From assembly GCF_022965805.1 (NCBI RefSeq), contig NC_133101.1, positions 15,843,054 to 15,907,053 on the forward strand: a stretch of DNA of 64,000 nt. Direction: 5' to 3'. Shown here one piece after another: positions 10,737 through 22,824 of this stretch (positions are counted from its first letter, which is position 1; every line of letters begins with the position of its first letter). This DNA comes from Primulina eburnea. Its lineage: Eukaryota > Streptophyta > Magnoliopsida > Lamiales > Gesneriaceae. The notes below the pieces were generated by a model, which did no database searches, was not told where the DNA came from, and saw only the letters and a program-made list of their open reading frames with translations. The translations under genes and the position numbers were made by a program.

Positions 10737-13236
10737 CTCCAACATCTGTTGCAGCAACAGTATCTTTAGGAGTACATTTTAAGATATGGAAAATTAATCA
10801 AGTAAAATGCCCCACATCTTAATGGCATGAACAGTGCTGAAGGGCCGCAACGGTGGAATAAGAAATTACGTAGGGGTAGGAGGATGTGTTGGGGGGCGAG
10901 ATCTCAAAATTGCAGCTTCCAACATCTGTTGCAGAAACAGTATCTTTAGGAGTATGTTTTAATATATGGAAAATGAAACAAATAAAATTCCCCACATCTT
11001 AATGGCATGGGTAGTGCTTGAAGGCCGCGGCGGATGAATAAGAAATTCCATAGTGGTAGGAGGAGGTGTTGAGGGCGAGATCTCAAAATTGCAGCTTCCA
11101 ACACCTATTGCAGTAACAGTATATTTAGGAATAGGTTATAAGATATGGAAAATGCAACAAATAAAATGCCCCACATCTTAATGGCATGTGTAGTGCTGGA
11201 GGGCCGCAGAGTGGAATAAGAAATTCCGTAGGGGTAGGAGAAGGTGTCAGGGGCGAAATCTTAAAATTGCAATTTCCAAAACCAATTGCCGCAACAATAT
11301 CTTTAGGAAAATGTTTTAATATATGCAAATATGCAGCAAGTAAAATGCCCCACATCTTAATGGCATGGACAGTGTTGGAGGGCCACGGCGACAGAATAAG
11401 AAATTCAGTAGCGGTCGGAGGAGGTGTTGGTGGCGAGATCTCAAAATTGCAGCTTCCAACACCTATTACAGCAACAATATCTTTAGGAGTAGGTTTTAAG
11501 ATATGGAAAAATGCAGCAAGTAAAATTCCTCACATCTTAATGGCATGGGTAGTGCTGGAGGGCCGCAACGGAGGAATAAGAAATTCCGTAGTTGTAGGAA
11601 GAGGTGTTGGGAGCGAGATATAAAAATTGCAGCTTCCAACACCTATTGCAACAATAGTAACTTTAGGAGTAGGTTGCAGCAAGTAAAATTCCCCACATCT
11701 TAATGGCATGGGCAGTGCTGGAGGGCCGCGGCGGCGGAATAAGAAATTCCGTAGCGGTAAGAGGATGTGTTGGGGGCAAGATCTCAAAATTGCAGCTTCA
11801 AACATCTGTTGCAGCAACAGTATCTTTAGGAGTAGGTTTTAAGATATGGAAATTCAAGAAAATAAAATGCCCTACATCTTAATGGAATGGACAATACTGG
11901 AGGGCCGCGGCGGCGGAATAAGAAATTACGTAGCGGTAGGAGGAGGTGTTGCGAGCGAGATCTAAAAATTGCAGATTCGAACACCTATTGCAGCAATAGT
12001 ATCTTTAGGAGTAGGTTTTAAGATATGGAAAATGCAGCAAGTAAAATACCCCACATCTTAATGGCATGGGTAGTGCTGGAGGGCCGCAGAGCGGAATAAG
12101 AAATTTCGTAGTTGTAGGAGGAGGTGTTGGGGGCGAGATATCAAAATTGCAGCTTCCAACATCTATTGAAAAAACGGTATCTTAAGGAGTAGGTTTTAAG
12201 ATAATGCAGCAAGTAAAATGCCCCACATCTTAATGGCATGGGTAGTTTTGGAGGGCCGCAGAGTGGAATAAGAAATTCCGTAGGGATAGGAGGAGGTGTT
12301 GGGGGCGAGATATTAAAATTGCAGCTTCCAACACCTATTGCATCAATAATATCTTTCGGAGTAGGTTTTAAGATATGGAAAATGCAGCAAATAAAAATAC
12401 CCCACATCTTAATGGCATGGGCAGTGCTGGAGGGCCGCGTCGACAGAATAAGAAATTCCGTAGCGGTAGGAGGAGGTGTTGTGGGCGAGATTTCAAAATT
12501 GCAGCTTCCAACACCTATTGCTGCAACAGTAACTTTATGAGTAGGTTCTAAGATATAGAAAATGCAGCAAGTAAAATGCCCCAAATCATAATTTAATGGG
12601 CAGTGCAAGAGGTCCGCGACGGCGGAATAAGAAATTCCGTAGCGGTAGGAGGAGGTGTTGGGGGCGAGATCTCAAAATTGCAGCTTCCAACACCTATTGC
12701 AGCAACAGTATCTTTAGGAGTAGGTTTTAAGATATGGAAAAGGCAACGACTAAAATGCCCCATATCTTAATGGCATGGGCTGTGCTGGAGGGCCGCGGCG
12801 GCACAACAAAAATTCCGCAGCAGTAGGAGTAGGTGTTGGGGGCGATATCTCAAAATTGGAGCTTCCAACACCTATTGCAGCAACAATATCTTTAGGAGTA
12901 AGTTTTAAGATTTGAAAATGCAGCAAGTAAAATGCCCCAAATCTTAATTGCACGGGTAGTGCTGGAGGGCCGCGGTGATGGGATAAGAAATTCCGTAGCG
13001 CTAGGAAGAGATGTTGGGGGCGAGATATCAAAATCGCAGCTTCCAACACCTATTGCAGCAACAGTATCTTTAGGGGTGGATTTTAAGATATGAAAAATGT
13101 CGCAAGTAAAATGCCTACATCTTAATAGCATGGGCAGCGCTGGAGGGCCGCGGCGGAGGAATAAAAAATTCCGTAGCGGTAGGAAGAGGTGTTGGGGGCG
13201 AGATCTCAAAATTGCAGCTTCCAACACCTATTGTTT
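10737..13236. repeat. Satellite block 1: ~14 tandem monomers of ~178 bp
   Basis: Each monomer carries the same landmarks: TATCTTTAGGAGTAGGTTTT, AAAATGCCCCACATCTTAAT, CTGGAGGGCCGCGGCGG, AAGAAATTCCGTAGCGGTAG and TTGCAGCTTCCAACACCTAT. The GGAGGGCCGC landmark (or a variant) recurs near 10837, 11012, 11196, 11371, 11555, 11717, 11897, 12076, 12248, 12428, 12606, 12786, 12961 and 13139, i.e. every 162-184 bases. Monomers differ by substitutions and small indels. Because ~178 is not a multiple of 3, overlapping ORFs on both strands (11125-13227) arise from the repeat itself and should not be annotated as genes. Confidence 0.93.
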
Positions 13237-13381
13237 AAACCAAATTATTATACATATATTTTAAATTAATAACACTATTTTTTATTTTTATAGATAAAAA
13301 AATAATTTGCGCCAAGTTACCAACGTACCTGCAATCCAAAACTTACTAGGATCTTATTTAAAAAAATAAATTTTGACTTAC
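13237..13381. other. AT-rich stretch between satellite and X8 exon
   Basis: If the X8 exon is spliced, this is the start of its first intron on the minus strand. A TTGGATTGCAG acceptor-like site lies near 13331, but the intron would be only ~50 bases, too short for plants. Confidence 0.3.
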
Positions 13382-13661
13382 TTGGATCTGTGTCTACCAC
13401 AACAGTATTTTTGTAAACTTTGCAGTTCTTAGAGATATGCCTCTGATAAATTTTGTTCAGCAGATATGATGCCTGAATGTAGTCATTTTCGGGGAAGAAG
13501 CATCGCCCCTCCTTTTCGGTGTCTCTGCGTAGGGGTTCAATACTATTATGGCAAATTTTGTTGATTGTGTCGACGCTGATTGCGTTAGGACATAAGATAC
13601 ACCATTGAGAATCGGACACGTGTGTAACAATGATAAACAGTAAGACAAATAGAAACGCCAT
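13382..13661 (-). CDS. X8 domain (carbohydrate-binding) secreted protein, first exon or truncated gene
   Basis: From an ATG at 13661 the protein begins MAFLFVLLFIIVTHVSDS, a clear signal peptide. It continues with QWCILCPNA, ICHN, GRCFFPEND, ASYLLNKIYQ, NCKVYKN and VVVDTDPS. This is the order of the plant X8 domain: WC near the start, a central GxC-(F/Y)xP, an ASYxxNxYYQ-like motif, a Cys, then a TDPS-type end. X8 domains bind 1,3-beta-glucan and occur in plasmodesmal callose-binding proteins and glucanase tails; the product would go to the wall or membrane. The frame remains open to 13317, but a GTAAGT donor at 13381-13376 splits the last Ser codon. I therefore place the exon end at 13382; the final Cys would lie in a later exon, which I cannot find. 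A TATA box lies ~100 bases upstream. Length is about that of one X8 domain. Confidence 0.6.
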
Positions 13662-13760
13662 GTGAAAATAGAATAATAACGACACGTGGAAGTGAAATAA
13701 TTCCCGAAGAAACGAAGGAATTATGCAATATTTTTTTCATATGAACAACGAATACAAGTC

Positions 13761-13768
13761 TATTTATA
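13761..13768 (-). promoter_or_regulatory. TATA box of the X8 gene
   Basis: TATAAATA on the minus strand, ~100 bases before the chosen ATG. A start ~30 bases downstream (near 13735) gives a ~75-base leader. A GTG-initiated extension to 13685 is in frame but lacks an ATG. Confidence 0.5.
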
Positions 13769-13779
13769 CTTGCTCTGGT

Positions 13780-14578
13780 TATCTATTTATTAATGGAATA
13801 AGACACTACAACAATAAATGGCTATTGTGATATTTTTTGGACACTTTTAATTAAATGTTGTTACAAATACTTAATAATGACACTTCTAAAAATTTAATAA
13901 TGTGTAAAATAAAAAAACATATTAGATAAGTTATCCTGATATTTTTAATTGATGTTATTTTTATATGGAGGAAAACAATTATTTTCCCACCTCCAATATT
14001 TATCCAACCAAAATATTTTCACATTTATTTTAGCTATTTTTCTCTCCAAAATCTTCACCCTGCTCTCCACGCCATCTTCTCAAAACTCACCATGCTCTCC
14101 ACGCCGTGCTTGCATCCATTTTGGACTCCAAGATTTTTCAACTCGTTGCTGCCTCCTCTTCACGGGGCTTCAATATTACTCGTTCCTACCTCCTTTTTGC
14201 ATCAATTCCTCTTTGGTATCACTAGTAGAATTTTTTGTTTTTACGTCGCCACTGGTTATTTCGACGATTATTAATTATGAAGTAGTATATACTAAACAAC
14301 TTCAGCAAAAACAACGGCGAAGTAAAACATTATTTTTCATTTCAAAATTTAAAAAACAAGGGCTTAACTTCTAATTTTTGTAACATTTTATTTCGACACA
14401 GTAGTTTTGATGAAGTAAAAAATTAAAAAAATTTAAAATTTATAATTAATGAAGTAAAAAAAAAACTATTTTTTGATTTTTCAAAAAATATAATCATACA
14501 TCATGTCTCAATTGTGAGAACATGCTACTTGTATATTAACACTTACATTATTAATGATATGGACTTGGTGTATTTTCC
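13780..14578. other. Spacer between satellite blocks, no firm gene
   Basis: Contains a C-rich patch at 14040-14215 that gives an ORF on the plus strand (13949-14374) with no recognisable domain and no clear start context. CACTA-like strings at 13804 and 14222 have no partner ends. Otherwise AT-rich. Confidence 0.4.
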
Positions 14579-14580
14579 TT

Positions 14581-14643
14581 ATCTTAAAACATACTCCTAA
14601 AGATACTGTTGCTGCAGAAATGTTTAGGAGTATGTTTTAAGAT
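14581..14643. repeat. Fold-back (inverted repeat) at the edge of satellite block 2
   Basis: Two perfect 21-base arms, ATCTTAAAACATACTCCTAAA at 14581-14601 and its reverse complement at 14623-14643, flank a ~21-base loop. The left arm plus loop is an inverted piece of the satellite monomer; the right arm begins the direct array. Confidence 0.9.
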
Positions 14644-15473
14644 ATGGAAAATGCAGCAAGTAAAATGCCCAACATCTTAAAGGTATGGGTAGTGCTGGAG
14701 GGCCGCAGAGTAGAATAAGAAATTTCATAGGGGTAGGAGGAGGTGTTGGGGGCGAGATCTAAAAATTGCAACTTCCAACACCTATTGCAGCAACAGTATC
14801 TTTAAGAGTAAGTTTTAAGATATGGTTGCAGCAAGTCAAATGCCCAACGTCTTAATGGCATGAACAGTGTTGGAGGGCCGCGGCAGCGGAATAAGAAATT
14901 CCGTAGCGGTAAGAGGAGGTGTTGGGGGCGAGATCTCAAAATTGCTGCTTCCAACCCCTATTGCAGCAACAATATCTTTAGGAAAATGTTTCAAGTATTG
15001 GAAAATGCAGCAAGTAAAATGCTCCACATATTAATGACGTGGGCAGTGTTGGAGGGCCGTGGCGGCGGAATAAGAAATTACGTAGCGGTTGGAGGAGGTG
15101 TTGGGGGCGAATCTCAAAATTGCTGCTTCCAACACCTATAGCAGCAACAATATCTTTAGGAGTATGTTTTAAGATATGGAAAATGCAGCAAGTAAAATGC
15201 CCCACATCTTAATGGCATGGGTAGTGTTAGAGGGCCGCATAGTGGAATAAGAAATTCCGTAGGGGTAGAAAGAGGTGTTGGGGGCGAGATCTCAAAATTG
15301 CAGCTTCCAACACCTATTGCAGCAACAATATATTTAGGCGTAGGTTTTAAGATATGTAAAAGGTAGCAAGTAAAATACCCTACATCTTAAAGGCATTGGC
15401 AGTGTTGGAGGGCCACGACGACGGAATTAGAAATTTCGTAGCTGTAGGAGGAGGTGTTGGGGGCGAGATATTA
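14623..15473. repeat. Satellite block 2: ~5 tandem monomers of ~178 bp
   Basis: Same monomer and orientation as block 1. The GGAGGGCC landmark recurs near 14696, 14872, 15050, 15228 and 15405. The last monomer breaks off after GGGGGCGAGATATTAAAATG. ORFs on either strand are products of the repeat. Confidence 0.92.
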
Positions 15474-16394
15474 AAATGCAAAATTCTTTCTGTTATTTAC
15501 TAACCACCACTATTTATTTCCAAGAAAGTTAATTAAATTTCTTCTGTTATTTATAAAAATGCAAAATTTATCCTTTATAATCTGAAATTTCTTGAAGTAC
15601 TATACACTTTAAATCACTCTTGGTCAAGTAAATTCACCATGTCTATCTAACATGAAGCAGTGAACAAATACGGATTGATTCTATTTTTGAAAGAAAAAAC
15701 AAACTCGAACCAAATGAAATATTTGGATTAATATTAAATCAAGATTTTATAAATTAGTATTATAAATTAACAAATATTAATTCACAAACAAACATTGCAA
15801 CAATTGATGAGGTAATGTATGATAATGACATCATGACTTTAGCTAAAAAAAATTTAATTAAGAAAAAAAACCTAAAAATAAATTCCTTTAATGTCAAAAG
15901 TGATTCCATACTCATCCTCTATCACTTATATCAATAAATATCTATTGAAAAATAGTAAAGAGAAATAAATATATTTAAGAAAGAGATGATATAAATTAAA
16001 CTAAATTAAGTTTATATAGTTAAGAAAAACCATAGTAAATTAAGTTTTTAACAAAATGTATTATAATTTTAACATTTACAAAAATCCATTTGGTTTGAAT
16101 TTTTTCTATCTAAATTTTGAACCGAATCAACTTTTTTTTTTGGTTTGATTGAATTTAAAACCGATCCAAACCATTATTGAATAATAATAAAAAAACCAAT
16201 TAAAACTAGCGACTTAATTTGGCTATGTAGTCTCGTTCGATTTGGATGGATATGTTTCTTCCAACAACTACTTGGGTTACTTGTTTAACTTTCACACGTG
16301 ATGAAAATTAACATGATGACGGTGAGGTTTGTCCAAAAAAGGTCAATTCTATTTTTTAGATCATTTATTAATGGCTAAAATAAAATAATGTGCT
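15474..16394. other. AT-rich spacer, nothing recognised
   Basis: About 75% AT, stops in all frames, short homopolymer runs (T-tract at ~16130). It ends at the copia target duplication. Confidence 0.6.
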
Positions 16395-16399
16395 TACAC

Positions 16400-17427
16400 T
16401 GTTAGATCTAAATTTATTGTGACGATGAAAATCAAAACCAGTAGATCACTCGTTAAAACAGTAGATAACTAAAATGCAGAATCAGTAGCGTAGAAAAGCA
16501 GAAGAAGTACCTAAACGGATATAGAATCAGAAGCAGAGGAAAGGACTTTATTAGACTCGACATCTTAACGTTATCAGCTTTAAATGTTACTGTTACCTTT
16601 TTCTAGTACAAATATTAATTGCAACATTAATCACAGTACGAAGTCATTTAATTCACTTTGCCGATTTTAGTATAAAACAGGACTGATTGCTTTATAGCTT
16701 TTCTGCAGGAACCTATTTCGGTAATAAAGCTGATTTTATCAGAAGTCAGAAGACAGTTTCTGATTAAAGACGTTGAACTTAGTCACCTATATATATGGAA
16801 CAAACCCATATAGAAGATAGTGCAAAATATCTCTCAAAATCAATCTGTATTTCACGAACCGAGAAAACCACGAATCCTTAATATCTTTGAGTTCAACATA
16901 AAGAAAAGCAGCACACGCTTCATAGCAGATATCTGATCTATTGAGATCATTTTGTGCTACTGTTTCTTACACTCTTCATAATTATTCACTGCACTCATAT
17001 TTTATCAAGAAGAGTTTGTAATCTGAAAAGAGTCTTTTCAGAACTTTGTTGTATCGTATTTTCACTGTGTTGAGTAACTAAGAGTTTCAGTAGGCAAAGG
17101 GTAAGCCCTACTGAAGTGGTTGTGCACAAGAGTATTACTGTAAAATCCAAAGTCTTTAGTGATACCTTCTGGAAACAGAAGAAGGGGAAACGTATAAGAC
17201 TTTATCTTCGAACTTCCATAAACAACTGATATCTACTGATATTACTATTTTCATTCACTCCATCAGATTGTTTCCGCACTTAATATTGTAATCTGTTGGA
17301 AGTATTCACGACAAGAAAAGCTACTATCCCTAACAGGATTTTAGCACCCTCTTTATCCGAGAAAGAAAAGATGGAATTGGAGAAGAGTTCATTCACCCCC
17401 CTCTAAACTCTTCCTCGATCCCCAACA
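16400..17427 (+). repeat. 5' LTR of the 12.3 kb copia element
   Basis: Starts TGTTAGATCTAAATTTATTG and ends CGATCCCCAACA. A likely TATA box, CTATATATATGG at 16788-16799, lies ~390 bases in; the matching 3' LTR site is CTATACATATGG. This would be the element promoter. Confidence 0.93.
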
Positions 17428-17441
17428 ATTGGTATCAGAGC
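17428..17441 (+). other. Primer-binding site (Met-tRNA) of the copia element
   Basis: ATTGGTATCAGAGC directly follows the LTR and contains the canonical TGGTATCAGAGC. Confidence 0.92.
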
Positions 17442-17472
17442 AGGTTATTCTTGTCCTTAAAAATACATACAG

Positions 17473-19436
17473 ATGGCACACTTCATCAAGGTTCCCATGT
17501 TCTCGAAAGAAGATTTTGATGATTGGAAGATCCGTATGCAAGCTCACCTTGCAGCGCAGGATGATGACATGTGGTATGTCATCATAGACGGACCATTAAA
17601 GATCTTAAAGCCAAATACAGCTATTGTTGTTACTGAGGGTGCAACTCAAATAGTTGAAAAACCACGAAACGAATGGACTGGTGAAGATAAGAAGAAAGCC
17701 AATCTTGATAATGTCGCTAAGGACATTCTTTACAAAACTCTTGATAAGAACACATTCAGCAAAATCAAGATGTGTTCTACTGCTAAAGAGATCTGGGAAA
17801 AGCTCATTCAGATATGTGAAGAAATGAGCAAACAAAAGAAAATAAATTGTCTGTAGCAATGCAGAAGTTTGAAAATTTAAAGATGAAGGCTGGTGAAACT
17901 CTAAATGAGTTTGATGAACGTTTTAGTAGCCTAGTCAATGAGCTAGAAGCTCTGGACAAAGAGCACGGCAATCGAGAAATAGAGCTCAAAGTAATGAGAG
18001 CATTACCCAGAGAATGGGACGTAAAAACAATGGCTATGAGAGTCTCTAAAGATCTAAACAAGTTGGAATTACATGACTTGTTTGCTGACTTAAAAGCCTA
18101 CGAGTTCGAACTAGAAGTAAGAGTTGGAGAAGAGCCCTCAACAAATCTGCCAACCAAGGCCCTTGCTGCTACTGCTGTTATTACTTCTACTGCTGCTGCT
18201 GCAGTCATTCCACAAGCAGTACCTGTTACCCTTGCTGAAAGTACTTCTGAAAAGACTGCTGAAAAAATCAACAATGAAGCTATGTCCTTATTTGTGAAAA
18301 AGTTCTCTAGATTCATGAGAAAGAATCACCGAGCCTACCAAAACCCTAATCGCAACTTCAAGAAAGATTCACCATCTGGTGATATGGCATGCTTCAACTG
18401 TGGAAAGATTGGTCACTTTATTGCTGACTGTCCAAAGCCCAAGAAAGATGACCAGAAGAAGAAAGAGTACAAAAGGAATGACAAAAAGTTCAGAAAAGAC
18501 CGCAAAGAAATGATTGCTAAAGAAAGCAAATCTAAATGGGCGGATTCCAGCTCTGAGTCATCTGACGCAGAAAGTCATTCTAGTGAAAGTGATGCAGAAG
18601 AGATTAAATGTCTTATGGCAGATGTTGAATCAAACTCAACATCTAAAGAGGTATTCGACTTCGACTATGACGAATTTACACGAATTGATTTAATTAAGGC
18701 ATTACATGACATGGTAAGAGAGTACTCAAGACTTTCTCAATCATTCGAGGAAGTTAAGATTGAAAATCTAAACTTAAGAAATCAAGTCAGTAAGTTCACT
18801 TGCTTGCAAGAGAATAGCTGCGATGATTTGAAAGTGGAGATGAGTAAGTTGAAAATCGAGAATGAGAAAGTAAAAGCAGATTACTAGACAATGAAATCTG
18901 AAAATTAGAAGCTGTCTGTTCTGGTAAGTGCTTGGAATAAGTCTTCTATTTCATTGAAAAAGATGCAAGAATTGCAGAAGCAATCTGGAGATAGAATTGG
19001 TCTCGGATTCAGCAATGATGAAAGCACTTCTGAAATCAATACTCAGCCAGAACTGGATACCAGCAAAACAAAATACATTCGATTTGTTAAACCCAGTGTG
19101 ACATATGAACCAGAAGTACCGACTGTTCAAGTTGAAAGAAATATAAATCAGATGAACAGAAGAAAGAATTATGGTCTTGGTTATATTGAACCTAAGGGAA
19201 GATTTGACCAAGGTTCTGGATCCAGTAGAGGATTCAACTCAGGAAGACAACCCTCCATGAAGGTTAAAAACTACCAGTACTATAATTCTAGACCTCTTCA
19301 GAAGAGATACAGGCTAGACAATAGGAACAGAAGGGAAGAACAACATTCTGAGATGCATAGAAATAATAGACCCTATATTGCACACACCTCCTTGGATACT
19401 CGAAGTACAAAATCACCAAAAATTGTACAAATGTGA
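17473..19436 (+). pseudogene. gag of the copia element, frameshifted and interrupted
   Basis: Starts at ATG 17473 (MAHFIKVPMFSKEDFDDWKI), the usual FxGxxYxxWKxRM-type opening of copia gag. Near 17820 one base seems lost: the first frame stops at 17856 while the next frame carries on with FENLKMKAGETLNEFDERFS, the UBN2-type core. A Lys-rich stretch and a zinc knuckle, CFNCGKIGHFIADC (C-x2-C-x4-H-x4-C, 18390-18431), follow. TAG stops at 18885 and shortly after, and a TGA ending at 19436, break the same frame that later encodes pol. The tail has a Gln/Arg/Asn-rich segment. Gag packages element RNA in the cytoplasm. This copy cannot make a full product without frameshifting and readthrough. Confidence 0.86.
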
Positions 19437-19493
19437 GTTCCTAAGGGACTAATAAGGTTGGACCCAAGTAGATTGGGTACCAAATACTAAAAT

Positions 19494-22400
19494 TTGTGTT
19501 TGCAGGAACATGTAAAGAAAGGTAAAGTAAGCAGCTCCACATGGTATCTGGACAATGGATGTTCCAGACACATAATTGGACAGAAAAATATACTTTCAGA
19601 AGTAATAAGTTGTACTGGACCAAAAATAACGGTTGGGGATAAATCAAAAGGTAAAACCGTGGGTAAGGGTAAGATTATCCATGGTAATATAACTATCAAT
19701 GACGTACTACTGGTTGAGAATCTCTGTTATAATTTAATCAGAATTAGTCAACTGTGTGATAATGGTTATTCTGTAATTTTTCAGAAGCACACATGCACAG
19801 TTAAAGATTCTGTTGAGTCTACTGTATTAACTGGAAAGAGAGAGGGCAACACCTACAGATTTTCTTGGAACTTAGATCATGTTAATGCTCCTACATGTTT
19901 AGTTGCCTCTCTTAGTGAGAAACATTGGCTCTGGCACAAGAGATTGAATCATATGAATTTCAAATCTATCAACAATCTCAAAAAGCATAATATAGTCGAC
20001 GGCTTACCTGATATTAATTTTGTTAAGAATCATATTTGTTCTGCTTGTCAGCTTGGGAAAAAGATAAGATCCAACTTCAGGAACAAAGGCAGCAAATCGA
20101 CTTCAAAATGTTTGGAATTGCTGCACATGGACTTATTTGGTCCAGTCCCTATCATGAGCTTAGGGGGAATGAAATATACCCTTGTTGTTATTGATGATTT
20201 TTCTAGATTTACTTGGGTAATATTTTTTGCTGGAAAAGATCAAACCAGTAGCCTCCTGATCAAACTTCTGAAAAAGATTCAAAATGAAAAATCCTCTTCT
20301 ATAATTAAAATCAAAAGTGATCGTGGTACTGAGTTCACTAACAGAATTCTTGAGTTGTACTTAGATGAACAGGGGATTCATCATGAATATTCAGCTGCCA
20401 GAACGCCTCAACAAAACGGAGTAGCTGATAGGGGAAACAGAACCCTCAAGGAAGCTGCTAGAACAATTCTAGCAGATGCAGACATTTCTCAGCGCTTCTG
20501 GGCAGAAGCAATCAACACTGCATGCTATACGCAAAACAGAACAATGATCAACAAAAGGTATAACCAGACTCCTTATGAGATATGGAAAAGGAGTAAGCCT
20601 AATATATCTTATTTTCATGTTTTCGGCTGCAAATGCTTTGTGTTCAATAATGGCAAAAACTATTTAACTGCATTTGATTCAAAATCAGATGCTGGACTTT
20701 TTCTTGGTTACTCTGCTGTGAGCAAAGCCTTCAGAATCTTCAATAATAGAACTCTTACTGTTGAAAAATCGATTCATGTTTTCTTTGACGAGGACAACAG
20801 TGCTCCTGAAATATCTAATATGTCAAATTTGAGTAACAGGTTAGACAAAATTCACTTGGAACTGGATAGTGAAGATGATACAAAAGCTAGTATAAAAGAT
20901 GTTCAAAATCCAGAACCAGACATTCCATTAGCAGAACCAGAAGTACAAATATTAGACATACCAGTACCAGCAACTGATAATCCAGAACCTGCTACTGGTT
21001 CAGATGAGATCAATCCAAATATATCAAATCAGGAAGAAATTCCTTTAAACCCTTTTATTTGGAGAAAATCTCATCCTCCCTCTTTGGTTATTGGAAATCC
21101 AGCAACGCCTTTGAGAACCAGAAGGCAAATGATTAATGAATATACGCACGCTGCTTTCATTTCTCAGGATGAACCAAAGAAAATTGAAGAAGCCCTTCTG
21201 GATCCTAGTTGGATTGAAGCTATGCAAGAAGAGCTGAATCAATTCAAAAGAAACGAAGTTTGGTTTCTAGTACCTAGACCATCTCACCAAGCTGTCATTG
21301 GAACCCGGTGGGTATTCAGAAACAAACTAAATGAAGAAGGCACAGTGATCAGAAATAAAGCAAGACTGGTTGCTCAAGACTTTAGACAAGAAGAAGGAAT
21401 AGACTATGATGAAACCTACGCAACAGTAGCAAGGCTTGAAGCTATTAGAATATTTTTGGCTTTTGCTGCTTTCAAAAATTTCAAAGTCTATCAAATGGAC
21501 GTGAAGAGTGCTTTTCTAAATGGTCTACTACAAGAAGAGGTCTACGTCGAACAACCTCCAGGTTTTATTGATCGTTTCTTACCTCATCATGTATTAAAAT
21601 TACACAAAGCCTTGTATGGTCTAAAACATGCACCTAGAGCATGGTATGATACTCTATCACAATTTCTTGTCAATCATGATTTTACAATTGGGACAATAGT
21701 CAAAACTCTGTTAACTTTAATCAAGAATAAACATATTCTATTAGTACAGATTTACGTTGACGATATTATTTTTGGGTCAACTAACCCCAAACTATGTGAA
21801 AAGTTTGCTAAGTTGATGCAGGATCAATTCGAAATGAGCATGATGAGAGAATTAACATTATTCTTGGGATTACAGATCAAACAACTTGATACTGGAATTT
21901 TCATAAATCAAGCCAAGTATACTAAGGAGCTTCTGAAAAGGTTTGGTATGGAAGCATGCTCTGCTGCTTCCACTCCAATGAGCTCATCTATCAAACTTGA
22001 TAAAGATGAAAGTGGAATTCCAGTAGAGGTAACTCAGTATCATGGTCTTATTGGCTCATTGTTATATCTTACTGCCAGTAGACCAGATATTATGTTTGCT
22101 GTTTTTATTAGTGCGAGATTTCAATCTAACCCTAAACAATCTCATTATATTGCTGCTAAACGTATTTTGAAGTACTTGAAAGGAACTCAAAATGTCGGTT
22201 TATGGTATCCTAATGATTCATCGTTCAACCTTATTGGATATTCAGATGCTGATTATGCAGGTTGCAAATTAGACAGGAAAAGAACAAGTGGTTTCTGTCA
22301 ATTTCTTGGTGATAGGCTGATCTCCTGGTTTAGTAAAAAACAGAATTCTATAGCCACATCTACTACAGAAGCAGAATATCTGGCTACTGGAAGCTGCTGT

Positions 22401-22697
22401 TCTCAAATACTATGGATGAAACAACAATTAAAAGACTACGGAATTCAGGCCTCCGAATCACCTATCTTCTGTGACAATACTAGTGCTATTGCAATTACAC
22501 AAAATCCAGTACTTCATTCTAGAACGAAGCACATAGATATCAGACATCATTTCATCAGAGATCATGTGCAGAAGAAGGACATTCGTCTGGAATATGTCCC
22601 TACTGATCAACAAACAGCAGACATCTTTACGAAACCTCTACCTGAGAATAATTTTTCTTATTTTCGAAATACACTTGGATTGATAGACTTAAACTAA
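19494..22697 (+). CDS. copia pol polyprotein (protease, integrase, RT, RNase H), 1067 codons open
   Basis: Domains in order. Protease has [10 protein letters not shown] near residue 20, where DSG is expected. Integrase zinc finger is HKRLNH plus ICSAC (~145-185). The integrase core has [15 protein letters not shown] (~276) and [13 protein letters not shown] (~312). RT runs from [12 protein letters not shown] through YVDDIIFGS (~754), and RNase H has [24 protein letters not shown] and DIFTKPL near the end. Integrase before RT is diagnostic of Ty1/copia. The frame is uninterrupted for 3.2 kb, but the third integrase catalytic residue, normally Glu in NGVAER, is Asp (codon 20427-20429), and the protease Ser is Asn. 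The same frame runs upstream into gag past stop codons, so the annotated start is only the first start after the last stop. Product likely inactive for integration. Confidence 0.92.
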   Translation: MCLQEHVKKGKVSSSTWYLDNGCSRHIIGQKNILSEVISCTGPKITVGDKSKGKTVGKGKIIHGNITINDVLLVENLCYNLIRISQLCDNGYSVIFQKHTCTVKDSVESTVLTGKREGNTYRFSWNLDHVNAPTCLVASLSEKHWLWHKRLNHMNFKSINNLKKHNIVDGLPDINFVKNHICSACQLGKKIRSNFRNKGSKSTSKCLELLHMDLFGPVPIMSLGGMKYTLVVIDDFSRFTWVIFFAGKDQTSSLLIKLLKKIQNEKSSSIIKIKSDRGTEFTNRILELYLDEQGIHHEYSAARTPQQNGVADRGNRTLKEAARTILADADISQRFWAEAINTACYTQNRTMINKRYNQTPYEIWKRSKPNISYFHVFGCKCFVFNNGKNYLTAFDSKSDAGLFLGYSAVSKAFRIFNNRTLTVEKSIHVFFDEDNSAPEISNMSNLSNRLDKIHLELDSEDDTKASIKDVQNPEPDIPLAEPEVQILDIPVPATDNPEPATGSDEINPNISNQEEIPLNPFIWRKSHPPSLVIGNPATPLRTRRQMINEYTHAAFISQDEPKKIEEALLDPSWIEAMQEELNQFKRNEVWFLVPRPSHQAVIGTRWVFRNKLNEEGTVIRNKARLVAQDFRQEEGIDYDETYATVARLEAIRIFLAFAAFKNFKVYQMDVKSAFLNGLLQEEVYVEQPPGFIDRFLPHHVLKLHKALYGLKHAPRAWYDTLSQFLVNHDFTIGTIVKTLLTLIKNKHILLVQIYVDDIIFGSTNPKLCEKFAKLMQDQFEMSMMRELTLFLGLQIKQLDTGIFINQAKYTKELLKRFGMEACSAASTPMSSSIKLDKDESGIPVEVTQYHGLIGSLLYLTASRPDIMFAVFISARFQSNPKQSHYIAAKRILKYLKGTQNVGLWYPNDSSFNLIGYSDADYAGCKLDRKRTSGFCQFLGDRLISWFSKKQNSIATSTTEAEYLATGSCCSQILWMKQQLKDYGIQASESPIFCDNTSAIAITQNPVLHSRTKHIDIRHHFIRDHVQKKDIRLEYVPTDQQTADIFTKPLPENNFSYFRNTLGLIDLN

Positions 22698-22824
22698 TTG
22701 TTTGTTATCTTCATTCTATTGATATATTGTGACTTAATCTTCTCTTGTGATTGTTCAGTTTTAGTTTGCAGAAAATAAAAGCTGAGCGAAAGAGACAATC
22801 AGTAAAAAAAATATAAAAATTTCA

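Noticed and set aside
11125..13227. Overlapping Gly- or Pro-rich ORFs on both strands
   Set aside because: They are translations of the 178 bp satellite; frame changes with each monomer and no start, promoter or domain supports a gene.
13804..14240. CACTA-transposon ends (CACTACAACAA, CACTAGTAGAA)
   Set aside because: No inverted partner ends, no 3-base duplication and no transposase.
13949..14374. 141-codon plus-strand ORF with a C-rich middle
   Set aside because: No recognisable domain, no convincing start or splice context.
10737..15473. CRISPR-like array
   Set aside because: Repeats are directly adjacent 178 bp monomers without unique spacers, in eukaryotic DNA.
21045..21242. Minus-strand ORFs opposite pol and gag (also 17605-18316, 18951-19211, 59913-60854)
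   Set aside because: Shadows of strong coding frames on the other strand.
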